Source: Pseudomonadota bacterium
Lineage (GTDB): Bacteria > Pseudomonadota > Gammaproteobacteria > JAKAQQ01
Direction: 5' to 3'
Assembly (NCBI GenBank): GCA_021810635.1
Contig: JAJZIH010000002.1
Coordinates: 62,001 to 126,000 of the forward strand
Length of the DNA stretch: 64,000 nucleotides
Shown here: positions 29,071-37,439 of the stretch, in pieces
Position numbering within the stretch: position 1 is the stretch's first letter
Layout of the letters: the number at the start of each line of letters is the position of its first letter
Notes under the pieces: model-generated
The model's input: the letters and a program-made list of their open reading frames with translations, nothing else
The model's database searches: none
What the model was told of the DNA's origin: nothing
Position numbers and translations under genes: made by a program

Positions 29071-30102
29071 GTGCACCTTCTTGCCCTGGAAACGTCGTGT
29101 GACGAGACCGCCGTTGCGCTTTATGGCCAGCACGGGCTTGAGGATCACCTGGTGCACAGCCAGACGGATGTCCATGCCCGTTATGGCGGGGTGGTGCCGG
29201 AGTTGGCCTCCCGGGACCACGGACGGCACCTTTTGCCCCTCGTGGAGAAACTTCTCGTGAGGGCCGGCCTGGCTCCCGGCAGCCTCTCGGCACTGGCCGT
29301 GACCCTGGGTCCGGGATTGCCTGGTGCCCTGCATGTGGGGCAGGCCTTCGGCCAGGGCCTGGCTTATGCCCTGGGGATTCCCCTGATCGGTATCCATCAT
29401 CTCGAAGCCCATCTCTTTTCCGCCGGTCTCGGGCCGGAGCCCCCAGATCTCCCCTTTGTGGCGCTCTTGGTTTCGGGCGGGCACAGCGAGCTCGTGCGGG
29501 TGGATGGGCTGGGTTGCTACACGCTTCTCGGGGCGACCCGAGACGATGCGGCAGGAGAGGCATTCGACAAGGTGGCCCAACTGCTCGGGCTACCCTATCC
29601 CGGGGGGCCTGAGCTGGCTGCACTGGCGGAGACAGGGCAGCCCGAACGATTCCGGTTGCCGCGGCCCATGCTGGACCAACCCGGCTGCGAGATGAGCTTC
29701 AGTGGCCTCAAGACAGCAGTTCTTCGCGCCCTCCGACAGATCGAGACGCCGACAGGCCGGGACCGTGCCGACCTGGCTGCCGCTTTCGAGATTGCGGTGG
29801 TCGAGGTGCTGGTCGAAAAATCTTGGCGTGCCCTCGCGGAAACGGGCGGTTCCAGGCTGGTGGTGGCGGGTGGTGTCAGTGCCAACCGGCGGTTGCGTGA
29901 TGCCCTCGGCGCACGCGCCGCTGGCACGGCAGTCCGCGTCTTTTTCCCGCCCCTTGAGTTCTGCACCGATAATGCCGCCATGGTTGCTCATGTCGCCTGG
30001 CTTCGGTGGCAGGCCGGCGAACGTTCCTTGGCCGGTGGGTCCGTCCGGACCCGCTGGCCCCTCGAATCGCTCAGGCCACCGCGCTTCAACCCTGACCCTT
30101 GA
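29071..30102 (+). CDS. tsaD: tRNA N6-threonylcarbamoyladenosine (t6A) transferase TsaD
   Basis: The 343-residue protein starts MHLLALETSCDETAVALY, the signature N terminus. It has ITWC-independent metal-site histidines in IGIHHLEAH and a VSGGHSELV strand. The GATRDDAAGEAFDKVA segment carries the conserved aspartate that contacts substrate, and VAGGVSANRRLR is the ATP-site motif. With TsaB, TsaC and TsaE it makes t6A37 in ANN-decoding tRNAs. GTG 29071 was used as start because the family begins right at this motif. The divergent arrangement with rpsU is widespread. Confidence 0.96.
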   Translation: MHLLALETSCDETAVALYGQHGLEDHLVHSQTDVHARYGGVVPELASRDHGRHLLPLVEKLLVRAGLAPGSLSALAVTLGPGLPGALHVGQAFGQGLAYALGIPLIGIHHLEAHLFSAGLGPEPPDLPFVALLVSGGHSELVRVDGLGCYTLLGATRDDAAGEAFDKVAQLLGLPYPGGPELAALAETGQPERFRLPRPMLDQPGCEMSFSGLKTAVLRALRQIETPTGRDRADLAAAFEIAVVEVLVEKSWRALAETGGSRLVVAGGVSANRRLRDALGARAAGTAVRVFFPPLEFCTDNAAMVAHVAWLRWQAGERSLAGGSVRTRWPLESLRPPRFNPDP

Positions 30103-30114
30103 ATGGAGATTTTC

Positions 30115-30552
30115 ATGCCCGACCGAGTATTCATCCGCGGGCTGGCTCTGGAAACCCAGATCGGCATTCATGCCCACGAGAAACCCCTGCGCCAGCGGCT
30201 CATTCTCCATCTCGAAATGTCAGCTGCACTAACGGCCTCGGCCCGGAGCGGGAGGATCGAGGAAACGATCGACTACCGATCCGTTGCCGAGCGCATCCAG
30301 GCCGTGGTCCGCGGACGCTCCTTTGCCCTGGTCGAAACTGTTGCGGAAGCCGTTGCGACCCTCGTTCTCACGGAGTATCCGGTACGGAAGGTGTTGGTCG
30401 AGCTCGAGAAACCAGGAGCCATTCGGGGGGCGGACCGGGTGGGTGTCATGATCGAACGCGAAGCCACCTCCACCTCAGACACCGATGCTCCGCCCTCCGT
30501 CGACGGGGATGACTGCTCCGGTCACGTAGGGGGCATCCCGGACCAGAAATAG
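30115..30552 (+). CDS. folB: Dihydroneopterin aldolase FolB
   Basis: I use ATG 30115, preceded by GGAG six bases upstream; an ATG at 30103 is in frame but lacks a site. The 145-residue protein has MPDRVFIRGLALETQIGIHA, the active-site glutamate in IGIHAHEKPLRQRLIL, ETIDYRSVAERIQ and ALVETVAEAVA. A VLVELEKPGAI strand follows. FolB cleaves dihydroneopterin to the hydroxymethyl pterin in folate synthesis. Its last 26 codons lie over the 3' end of the opposing pteridine-reductase-like gene. That tail (SGHVGGIPDQK) is not conserved in the family and is probably an overrun created by the overlap. Confidence 0.9.
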   Translation: MPDRVFIRGLALETQIGIHAHEKPLRQRLILHLEMSAALTASARSGRIEETIDYRSVAERIQAVVRGRSFALVETVAEAVATLVLTEYPVRKVLVELEKPGAIRGADRVGVMIEREATSTSDTDAPPSVDGDDCSGHVGGIPDQK

Positions 30553-31239
30553 CACCGCTTTCGCAACATCATCGACGGATCCCATGCGGCGGAGCGGTGT
30601 GCGGGCCAGAATCTTCTGTTGCAGGGATTCCGGAATGCCGGATGCCTGCCACAGGATGGTTCCTGGAGCCACCGCATTGACCCGCACCTCGGGCGCGAGT
30701 TCTCGTGCAAGGGCCCGCGTCAGCATTTCGAGCCCGGCCTTGGCGGCTCCATAGATGAGATGGTCACGAAGGGGTTTGCGGGCATGGATATCGACCAGAT
30801 TGACAATGGACCCACGTCGTTCCCGGAGAGCTTCCGCCGAGGCGCGGATCAGAAAAAGTGGCGCCTTGAGGTTGGTCCCCATGAGGTCCTCCCAGGCCTC
30901 TTCGGATAGGGAGGCAAGCGGGGTGGGATAGAAACTCGAGGCATTGTTGACGAGGATGTCGAGCCGGCCCCAGAACGACCGCGCGGACGCGGCCATGTCC
31001 GTCAGATGGGCGGTCTCGAGAAGGTTGCCTCGAAGCGTACGGGCGGTCTCCGGGCGGATCCGGTTCAGGGTGTCAGCCAACTCTCGTGCCTCGGTCTCCG
31101 AACGGTGGTAGTGAAGGACGACACGGGTTCCCGAGGCGTGAAGCGTACGGGCGATGGCAGCACCGATACGCCGTCCCGCCCCGGTGATCAGAGCAACCGG
31201 GCAGTCGGAAGAGTCAGTGCGTGATGCGTGCGGGTGCAT
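30475..31239 (-). CDS. Pteridine reductase-like short-chain dehydrogenase (FolM type)
   Basis: The 254-residue SDR has the NADPH-binding loop ALITGAGRRIGAAIA (TGxxRRIG is typical of pteridine reductases). It also has ILVNNASSFYPTPL and the catalytic YGAAKAGLEMLTRALA (YxxxK). The DIHARKPLRDHLIY segment replaces the usual Ser region, and VAPGTILW follows. Members reduce dihydrobiopterin or dihydrofolate and are often called FolM. The neighbouring folB, which is convergent and overlaps its end by 78 bases, supports a folate or pterin role. Substrate is inferred. No folK or folE is seen nearby. Confidence 0.8.
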   Translation of the reverse strand: MHPHASRTDSSDCPVALITGAGRRIGAAIARTLHASGTRVVLHYHRSETEARELADTLNRIRPETARTLRGNLLETAHLTDMAASARSFWGRLDILVNNASSFYPTPLASLSEEAWEDLMGTNLKAPLFLIRASAEALRERRGSIVNLVDIHARKPLRDHLIYGAAKAGLEMLTRALARELAPEVRVNAVAPGTILWQASGIPESLQQKILARTPLRRMGSVDDVAKAVLFLVRDAPYVTGAVIPVDGGRSIGV

Positions 31240-31372
31240 GTTTCGGACTGTAGACGCGGATTGCTAGCATAACGCAACCTCATGGAGAACCGGAACCCAC
31301 CCGAAAGGGTATGCCCCGGGCCGTCCGTGGTCTGCTTTGCACCAACCGCCGGAATCCGGGTAGCATCCCTTG

Positions 31373-32542
31373 ATGAAAACGGAAATCCTGACTCCACTCC
31401 CCGAACTCACCGAGCAGCAGGCCGGCCATTGTGCGAAAGCACGAGAGGCCTTGGGGCAGATGGAACGAGCCCTGGGACCGATCTATTTCGACCGCTATAT
31501 GGACTTCGTTCTCTACGACGCGCGGCTCGGCTATTACCAGATCGCTGCGGAAACCATCGGCCCTGCCGGGGATTTCGTTACCCTTCCGGAATCAACCCCC
31601 CTCTTTGCCCGAACGCTCGCGTCCGTTGCGGCCGACCTGTTCCGCGCGGGTCTGTCCCGAAACCTCATCGAGGTCGGACCGGGCACGGGTCGTCTGTCAC
31701 TGGCGATGTCCCGTGAGCTTTTGCGGCTCGGATGCGTACCTGACCGGCACCTTCTGCTCGAACCCAACCTTTTCCAGAGGGGGAGGCAGGAGGCCCTTTG
31801 GGCCCAGAAGGCCATTCCCGGGATCCCGTTGCCCGAATGGCTCGACCAGCTTCCCGTGGAGGGCTGGTCCGGGTTTCTGGTTCTGAACGAGATTGTTGAT
31901 GCCTGGCCGGTTGCCCTCATGGAAAAAGCCGCATCCGGATGGTTTGAGTGGGGGGTGGGAGTTACGGACGGAGCGCTGTCCTGGCGCAGGCTCCCGCTGC
32001 GGTCTCCGACGCGGGAGATGCTCGAGACCCTGGAATCCGAATGCGGCACCCTGCCGGTTCCTTACCGGACGGAGTGGAACCGGTCTCTCGGGGTGCGCCT
32101 GCGGGCGATCCTCACGGGTTGCCGTGAGGGTTGTGCGATGGTGATCGACTATGGATACCCCAAGCGTCTTTATTATCACCCGGAGCGATGCCGGGGTACC
32201 CTGGCTTGTTATCTGGACCACCGCACCCATGCGGATCCCCTCTACGCGCCTGGAGCTCAGGACATCACTGCCATGGTGGATTTCACGGCTCTGGCCGAGG
32301 CCATGGAAGGAGTTGGCTGGACCCTGGCCGGGTTTGCGCGTCTGGCGCCTTTTGTCCTAGTCGCGGGCGCTTGGGAAGAAGCAGACTTGGACGGGCACAC
32401 GCGCCAGCAGTGGATCCAAGACGTTCTGCGCCTCACCGGGCCAGAAGAGGCCGGCGAACTGTTTCGGGTCATGATGTGCACGAAGGGGCAGGTTCCGTTG
32501 TGGCCGGGCTGGACCCAGTGCGATGAAAGCGACCGGTTGTGA
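31373..32542 (+). CDS. MidA/NDUFAF7-family SAM-dependent methyltransferase
   Basis: Start ATG 31373 was chosen over the in-frame TTG 31370. The 389-residue protein contains YFDRYMDFVLYDARLGYYQ, the GDFVTLPE loop, and the SAM site LIEVGPGTGRLSLAMSREL. It also has LVLNEIVDAWPV and the later MVIDYGYPKRLYYHPER. This is the PF02636 (DUF185) family. In mitochondria the homologue NDUFAF7 dimethylates an arginine of a complex I subunit. The bacterial target is not established. It is divergent from the SDR gene and converges on ubiB with nine bases between stops. Confidence 0.85.
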   Translation: MKTEILTPLPELTEQQAGHCAKAREALGQMERALGPIYFDRYMDFVLYDARLGYYQIAAETIGPAGDFVTLPESTPLFARTLASVAADLFRAGLSRNLIEVGPGTGRLSLAMSRELLRLGCVPDRHLLLEPNLFQRGRQEALWAQKAIPGIPLPEWLDQLPVEGWSGFLVLNEIVDAWPVALMEKAASGWFEWGVGVTDGALSWRRLPLRSPTREMLETLESECGTLPVPYRTEWNRSLGVRLRAILTGCREGCAMVIDYGYPKRLYYHPERCRGTLACYLDHRTHADPLYAPGAQDITAMVDFTALAEAMEGVGWTLAGFARLAPFVLVAGAWEEADLDGHTRQQWIQDVLRLTGPEEAGELFRVMMCTKGQVPLWPGWTQCDESDRL

Positions 32543-32551
32543 GCGTTCCGT

Positions 32552-34177
32552 TCAGCGTGGCCGCCACCAGAGAAAGGCCAGCATGAGCCCGGATAGAACA
32601 AGCAGTACGGGACCCACCGGTTCCGGCGATAGGCCAAGCGGAACCCAGACAAGACCGGATGCGAGCACGAGCCCTGCAATGGCCAGGCGGACGGGGAATG
32701 GGGGGGCGGGGGCACGGGTCTTTTCGGCGGATTCCCTGTGGGCCATGGGGCCATCCGCCTCATTACGAGCCAGCCGGTGGGGCGCTTCGTCCAGCCAGGT
32801 TTGCAGGGCCCATGAAAGAGCCGGCCAGTTCTCGATGCCATGGTGCAGGAGACTGATGGGACTGACCTGCTGGCGCATCCAGCGCTCCAGCAGCGGCTTG
32901 CTGGATTTCCAGAGATCGAGGTCCGGATCGAGCTGGCGGCCCAGTCCTTCCACAGCGATCAGGGTTTTCTGTAGGAGTACGAGTTCGGGCTTGAGGTCGA
33001 CATTGAAGCGGCGGGCCGTCTGGAACAGCCGGATCAGCAGTTGCCCCAACGAAATCTCCTTGAGCGGGCGGTTGAAGATCGGTTCGCAGACGCTCCGGAT
33101 CGCGCCCTCCAGTTCATCCAGCGGGGTATGGGGGGGCACCCAGCCAGAGAGCAGATGAAGCTTGGCGACCTGGCGGTAGTCGCGGTTGAAGAAGGCCAGA
33201 AAGTTGGCCGCCAAGTAGTGCCGATCTTCTTCGGTCAGCGTCCCCATGATGCCAAAGTCGACCGCCAAGTAGCGGGGATGACCGGGGTCACGGGCATCGA
33301 CGAACAGATTGCCGGGGTGCATGTCGGCGTGGAAAAAATTATCCCGGAAGACCTGCGTGAAGAAGATCGAGACTCCCCGTTGCGCCAGTTCCTTGAAATC
33401 CACGCCGTGGGCCCGCAGCCCGGCAAAATCATGAATGGGGATGCCGTAGATCCGTTCCATGACCATGACCCGTTCACGGGTGAGTTCCCAGACGACCTCG
33501 GGAACCCCGAGAAAAGGGCTGTCCTGGAAATTGTGCCGGAGCTGGCTTGCGTGTCCAGCTTCCTGCAGCAGGTTGAGTTCATCGTGAAGCGTCTGGGCAA
33601 ACTTGGCCACGATGGCCCGGGGGTGGAGATGGACTCCAGGTGCCCAGTTGCGTTCGACCCAAAACGCCAGACGGTCGAGCAGAATGAGATCCCGCTTGAT
33701 GAGCCGTTCAATCCCGGGCCGGATGATCTTGATGACGACGTCGCGTCCATCGTGGAGGCGGGCGGCATGGACCTGGGCGATCGAGGCGGAGGCGAGTGGA
33801 ATCTCATCGAAAGAGGAGAGATGGCGCCCCAGCGGTTCCCTCCATGCGGCTTCGACGGCCACCCGGGCCAGTGCGCCCGGGAAAGGCGGGACCTGGTCCT
33901 GCAGTTTCGTGAGCTCGTCGATGAAGTCCCGGGGCAGAAGGTCACTCCGGGTGGAGAGCAACTGGCCGAACTTCACGTAGAGCGGGCCCAGTTCCTCAAG
34001 GGCCAGCCGGAGACGGATGGCCAGTGGGGTTTTGCGGAGCTTCCAGTGCCAGGGCAGGAGCCGTCGCAGGGGCCGCACATGGTGCAGGGGAGTCCATTCG
34101 AACAAGAGATCATCAAGACCATGCTTGATCAGAATCCATTGGATCCAGATGAGCCGTAGCCAGTTGCCGATGCTCAT
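32552..34177 (-). CDS. ubiB: Ubiquinone biosynthesis ATPase/kinase-like protein UbiB
   Basis: The 541-residue protein shows the UbiB/ADCK family pattern: GPLYVKFGQLLSTRSDLLP (KxGQ motif), LPRDFIDELTKLQD, and IASASIAQVH-like ASASIAQVHAA. The VVIKIIRPGI lysine, NFFHADMHPGNLFVD and LAVDFGIMG complete the kinase fold, and two C-terminal membrane helices (AIAGLVLASGLVWVPLGL and PVLLVLSGLMLAFLWW) anchor it. UbiB is required for coenzyme Q synthesis in the UbiIHGFEJK assembly and has an atypical kinase/ATPase fold. Its ATG overlaps the ubiJ stop. Confidence 0.96.
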   Translation of the reverse strand: MSIGNWLRLIWIQWILIKHGLDDLLFEWTPLHHVRPLRRLLPWHWKLRKTPLAIRLRLALEELGPLYVKFGQLLSTRSDLLPRDFIDELTKLQDQVPPFPGALARVAVEAAWREPLGRHLSSFDEIPLASASIAQVHAARLHDGRDVVIKIIRPGIERLIKRDLILLDRLAFWVERNWAPGVHLHPRAIVAKFAQTLHDELNLLQEAGHASQLRHNFQDSPFLGVPEVVWELTRERVMVMERIYGIPIHDFAGLRAHGVDFKELAQRGVSIFFTQVFRDNFFHADMHPGNLFVDARDPGHPRYLAVDFGIMGTLTEEDRHYLAANFLAFFNRDYRQVAKLHLLSGWVPPHTPLDELEGAIRSVCEPIFNRPLKEISLGQLLIRLFQTARRFNVDLKPELVLLQKTLIAVEGLGRQLDPDLDLWKSSKPLLERWMRQQVSPISLLHHGIENWPALSWALQTWLDEAPHRLARNEADGPMAHRESAEKTRAPAPPFPVRLAIAGLVLASGLVWVPLGLSPEPVGPVLLVLSGLMLAFLWWRPR

Positions 34178-34764
34178 GGGATGGAGGGGCCTCCCGGCCG
34201 ATGGATCCGGGCCGAACCTTCGAGAGCCTCCAGATGGGCCGCAAGTTGCCTGAGTTCCGACTGCCAGAGCGAAAAGCGTTCCGGACCGACCCCGAATCCG
34301 GCCCGTTCCAGGCCACTTCGGGCGAGCCTGGCCAGCCGTGCCCCGTTTTTCCGGAAAATAGATTCACTGCGATCCAGGGTGCGGGACAGCCAGTCTCCTG
34401 GAGGGTCGCCCAGAATGGCTCTGAACCAGGATCCTCGCTCCCGCGGCAGATGACGGATCAGTTCATCGAGCGTCTGGGCAAACCCGAGGTCGCCTTCGAA
34501 CTGGAGGGTCGGTTCGGCCCGGCCCCGAATCCGGGCCATGAAATCCCCGAGCGTGCCCCGGAGAATGAGGTCGCCCCGCCTCCCGGAGCTCGGCTCGAGA
34601 CGGACTCCAAGATGGTGGAAAACAAGGAGGATCGACCAGTCGAGATCGATGATTTCCACGGTCAGGCCGCGCCCCGCAAGCCGGTCCCGCAAGTCCGTCC
34701 GGGCAAAGACAGGTTCCAGGATCCGATCAACCAGGAACTCGACGGGGCGGGGGGGGAGATTCAT
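34174..34764 (-). CDS. ubiJ: Ubiquinone biosynthesis accessory factor UbiJ (SCP2 domain)
   Basis: I place the start at ATG 34764, because it overlaps the ubiE stop (ATGA) as the other junctions of this operon do; the longer frame to 34803 is less likely. The 196-residue protein has an N-terminal SCP2 sterol-carrier fold (LTVEIIDLDWSILLVF, then GTLGDFMARIRG and LQFEGDLGFAQTLDELIR) and a helical C terminus. UbiJ binds lipid substrate for the Ubi complex. Its position between ubiE and ubiB is the classical gammaproteobacterial arrangement, which supports the call more strongly than the divergent sequence. Confidence 0.88.
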   Translation of the reverse strand: MNLPPRPVEFLVDRILEPVFARTDLRDRLAGRGLTVEIIDLDWSILLVFHHLGVRLEPSSGRRGDLILRGTLGDFMARIRGRAEPTLQFEGDLGFAQTLDELIRHLPRERGSWFRAILGDPPGDWLSRTLDRSESIFRKNGARLARLARSGLERAGFGVGPERFSLWQSELRQLAAHLEALEGSARIHRPGGPSIP

Positions 34765-35513
34765 AGCCGGTAGCCCCGATGCAGGGCCACGATTCCCTGG
34801 CATAGGTTGAAGTAGTCCACCCGGGCCAGCCCGGACTCCCGCATCATGCGCTTCAGGGTCTCTTGGTCCGGGTGGCGACGGATCGATTCGGCGAGATACC
34901 GATAACTGGATTCGTCCCGGGCGATCCAGCGGCCGAGACGCGGCAGGATCGCAAAGGAATAGGCATCGTAAAGCCGCCGGAGGACCTGCCCCTTCGCGTG
35001 AGAAAACTCGAGTATCAGGACTGAACCGCCGACCCGGAGGACCCGATGGATTTCACCGAGCGCCTTGTCGGGGTGCGTCATGTTGCGCAGGCCGAACGCC
35101 AGCGTGACGAGGTCGAAATGGCCCGAGGGGAACGGCAGTTGCTCGGCGTCGGCCTGGACGTAGAGACTGGCATGAGGCCGGGCTGGCGGGTTCCGCCGCG
35201 CCCGACCCCGGTCCAACATGATGGGATTGATGTCCGAGGCAATGAGTTCTGCCTGCGGCCCATATCGCCGGCGCAGGATTTGTACGAGATCTCCCGTTCC
35301 GGAAGCGAGGTCCAGGATACGCGGTGCCGGATGGGCCGGCCCGATGGCCCCGAGAAACGACTTCCACACCCGGTGTAGACCGAAGGACATCAGGTCGTTC
35401 ATGAGATCATAGCGGGGGGCAACCGACTCAAAGACCTGCCGCACCCGGCGGGTTTTTTCTTCCGGGGTGACCGTTTCGAATCCGAAATGGGTTGAAGCCT
35501 CTGGAGGGATCAT
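34761..35513 (-). CDS. ubiE: Ubiquinone/menaquinone C-methyltransferase UbiE
   Basis: The 250-residue protein has FGFETVTPEEKTRRVRQVFE, RYDLMNDLMSFGLHRVWK, the SAM loop LDLASGTGDLVQ, ADAEQLPFPSGHFDLVTLAF, GLRNMTHPDKALGEIHRVLR and EFSHAKGQVLRRLYDAYSF. It is a clear UbiE. It C-methylates the benzoquinone intermediate in ubiquinone synthesis. It starts at 35513, overlapping the stop of the DUF971 gene by four bases, and ends by overlapping ubiJ. Confidence 0.97.
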   Translation of the reverse strand: MIPPEASTHFGFETVTPEEKTRRVRQVFESVAPRYDLMNDLMSFGLHRVWKSFLGAIGPAHPAPRILDLASGTGDLVQILRRRYGPQAELIASDINPIMLDRGRARRNPPARPHASLYVQADAEQLPFPSGHFDLVTLAFGLRNMTHPDKALGEIHRVLRVGGSVLILEFSHAKGQVLRRLYDAYSFAILPRLGRWIARDESSYRYLAESIRRHPDQETLKRMMRESGLARVDYFNLCQGIVALHRGYRL

Positions 35514-35887
35514 CGAGAATCCTCACGGGTCGGAATCTGCACCGATTCGAGATGGTGCTGGTACCGGGCCCAGCGCTCGGCCCGCGTTTCACCGAGGTCG
35601 CGCAGGAAATCATAGGCATAAATGCCGCTGTCATGCCCATCCTCGAAGGCGATGCGGATCGCATAGCGGCCCACGGTCTCGAGCGAGCGGATGCGGAGGG
35701 TCGGCAGGACCCGGATCCAGAGCCGCGGATCCTGCCCGATGGCTGCGCCGGTTTCCGCCGATGGACTGAAGATGCGCAGGTAATCGCTCGGAAGGTTGAA
35801 AGAGGCGCCGTCGCTGAAACGGATCGCCAGGCCGGTCCGGTTGCGGTCCAGTCGGATTTCTTCGGGGGTGGTCCGGGAGGAACTCAT
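35510..35887 (-). CDS. DUF971 protein (gamma-butyrobetaine-hydroxylase-like N-terminal domain)
   Basis: ATG 35887 overlaps the xthA stop and begins a 125-residue protein: TPEEIRLDRNRTGLAIRFSD, then LPSDYLRIFSPSAE, GRYAIRIAFEDGHDSGIYAY and LRDLGETRAERW. This matches the DUF971 family of 100-130-residue proteins, which share the N-terminal domain of gamma-butyrobetaine hydroxylase and are often placed before ubiE. The role is unproven. Conserved gene order with the ubi genes suggests help in quinone synthesis or Fe-S metabolism. Confidence in family is high, in function low. Confidence 0.85.
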   Translation of the reverse strand: MSSSRTTPEEIRLDRNRTGLAIRFSDGASFNLPSDYLRIFSPSAETGAAIGQDPRLWIRVLPTLRIRSLETVGRYAIRIAFEDGHDSGIYAYDFLRDLGETRAERWARYQHHLESVQIPTREDSR

Positions 35888-36660
35888 GGCTCGAGCTCGA
35901 CCCATACCGGTACATGATCCGAGGGCCGGGTGTGGTGACGGATACCGGTATCGATTCCGGCTTCCTGGAGGTGCGGAATGAGTGCCTGTGACAGCAGAAT
36001 GAGATCAATCCTGAGGCCTTCATTGCGCCGCAGGGCCGCGCCCCGGTAGTCCCACCAGGAGTAGATCGGCTCCGCCGGATGCATGAGCCGGAAGGCGTCC
36101 CGGAACCCGAGTCGCTCGAGGGCCCGAAGGGCGTCTCTCGCCCGGGCGTCGGTCAAAACCGAGTCCTGCCAGGCCTCGGGGTCATGGACATCCAAGTCGG
36201 CTGGTGCAATGTTGAAATCCCCGAGGAGCGCAATTTTAGGGTGTTTCGGAAGCAGGGATTCGATGTGCGTGGTCAGTTGGTCGTACCAGGCGAGCTTGTA
36301 GGAGAACTTCGCTGACTGCAAGGATTCCCCATTCGGCGCGTAGATGTCGATGAGATAAAAGCCTTCTGGGATCCATGCGGACAGGTAACGGCAGTCCTGG
36401 ATGAGGGAGGGGGGTGCGGTCTCCGCGGGCTCCGATAACGGGGTCCGGCTGAGGAGCGCAACGCCGTTGTAGGACGGCTGGCCCGAGGAGAGAGTGCAAT
36501 AGCCGAGGCTCCCAAAGGCCTCACGGGGGAAATCCGCATCGACAACCTTGGTTTCCTGTAACGCCAGGACGCCAACCGGACGCTGGTAGAGCCAGTCCCG
36601 GATCTGTTCCAATCGGGCTCGTACCGAATTGACGTTCCAACTGGCCAGGGTGATCGACAT
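35884..36660 (-). CDS. xthA: Exodeoxyribonuclease III (ExoIII/AP endonuclease)
   Basis: The start at ATG 36660 gives 258 residues with the family N terminus SITLASWNVNSVRARLEQI; the open frame upstream of it is read-through. Motifs are LALQETKV (metal-binding Glu), YNGVALLSR, GDFNIAPADLDVHDP (Asn/Asp of the active site) and SDHVPVWVEL (catalytic Asp-His). It cleaves 5' of abasic sites and degrades 3' ends of duplex DNA. It is the first gene of the minus-strand chain that runs through DUF971 to ubiB. Confidence 0.95.
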   Translation of the reverse strand: MSITLASWNVNSVRARLEQIRDWLYQRPVGVLALQETKVVDADFPREAFGSLGYCTLSSGQPSYNGVALLSRTPLSEPAETAPPSLIQDCRYLSAWIPEGFYLIDIYAPNGESLQSAKFSYKLAWYDQLTTHIESLLPKHPKIALLGDFNIAPADLDVHDPEAWQDSVLTDARARDALRALERLGFRDAFRLMHPAEPIYSWWDYRGAALRRNEGLRIDLILLSQALIPHLQEAGIDTGIRHHTRPSDHVPVWVELEP

Positions 36661-36744
36661 AGGAAGGTCGGGGGGCAAGAAAAGCCATTTTAGCGTGTCC
36701 CACCCGGCGGAGCCGGGAGCGCCGGCAAACACCCAGGGCCGGGT

Positions 36745-36772
36745 TTGCTGCCCGTGGCCAGTCTGGTAGACT
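36745..36772 (+). promoter_or_regulatory. Candidate sigma-70 promoter of the Skp/OmpH-like gene
   Basis: TTGCTG (36745-36750) and TAGACT (36767-36772) are separated by 16 bases, about 90 bases ahead of the start codon. Each matches consensus at four of six positions. The gap 36661-36864 between xthA and this gene holds no other feature that I can see. Confidence 0.4.
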
Positions 36773-36864
36773 AGAGTGGGCTCAAGGAGCGCCTGCAAAA
36801 CTCTGGGGCTCCTTTGAAGATCCGTGACCTCTGAGATCCATGATTCCTCGCGACAGCTGGAGCA

Positions 36865-37413
36865 ATGAAATCCATGCGTACCGTGCGTCAAACCACCGTC
36901 ATCATTACCTTGATCGCCGCTTTGGGAACCGGGGTGTTCGCCCTGAAGCCTGCTGACGCCCAATCCGAGAAGATCGGCGTCATCAACCTGCTCTACATTG
37001 TTGCCAACTCCACCGAAGGGAAGGCGGCCGCGCTCAAGCTCAAAAGCTATGTGAAAGGCCAGGCCACGGCATTCAAGCGGGCACAGGACCGGGTGCACCT
37101 CGAAGAGACGCTGCTCCACAAGAACCTCCCGCACGAGACCAAGGCGGAGCAGAAGAAAAACATTGCCGCTTTCCAGCGCGGTGAGCTGGCGCTCCGGAAT
37201 CTGTACGAGAAGACCCATTCGCGTATCGAGGCCAAACGTGTGGCGCTCCTGAACCCCATCCGCACCCGCCTTCTGGCGCTGATCAAGGGATATGCCAAGG
37301 CGCATGGGTTTGCGATCATTTTCGATACGGCGGAGGGAACCGTCTACGCGGAGCCCCACTACGACCTGACTCTTCTGATCCTCAAGATCTTCAATCAGAA
37401 GACAGCTGGCTGA
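36865..37413 (+). CDS. OmpH/Skp-like periplasmic chaperone
   Basis: The 182-residue protein has a signal peptide (VIITLIAALGTGVFALKPADA), then the Skp layout: an N-terminal strand IGVINLLYIV, a long Lys/Ala/Glu-rich helix pair (about residues 60-140) and a C-terminal return segment GYAKAHGFAIIFDTAEGTVY. LILKIF is the end. Skp-type trimers hold unfolded outer-membrane proteins in the periplasm. It is not in the usual bamA-skp-lpxD context and its sequence is divergent, so it may be a second, specialised homologue. GGAG precedes the ATG. Confidence 0.75.
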   Translation: MKSMRTVRQTTVIITLIAALGTGVFALKPADAQSEKIGVINLLYIVANSTEGKAAALKLKSYVKGQATAFKRAQDRVHLEETLLHKNLPHETKAEQKKNIAAFQRGELALRNLYEKTHSRIEAKRVALLNPIRTRLLALIKGYAKAHGFAIIFDTAEGTVYAEPHYDLTLLILKIFNQKTAG

Positions 37414-37439
37414 CCAGTCCTCGGGACCTTTTGGGTCTC

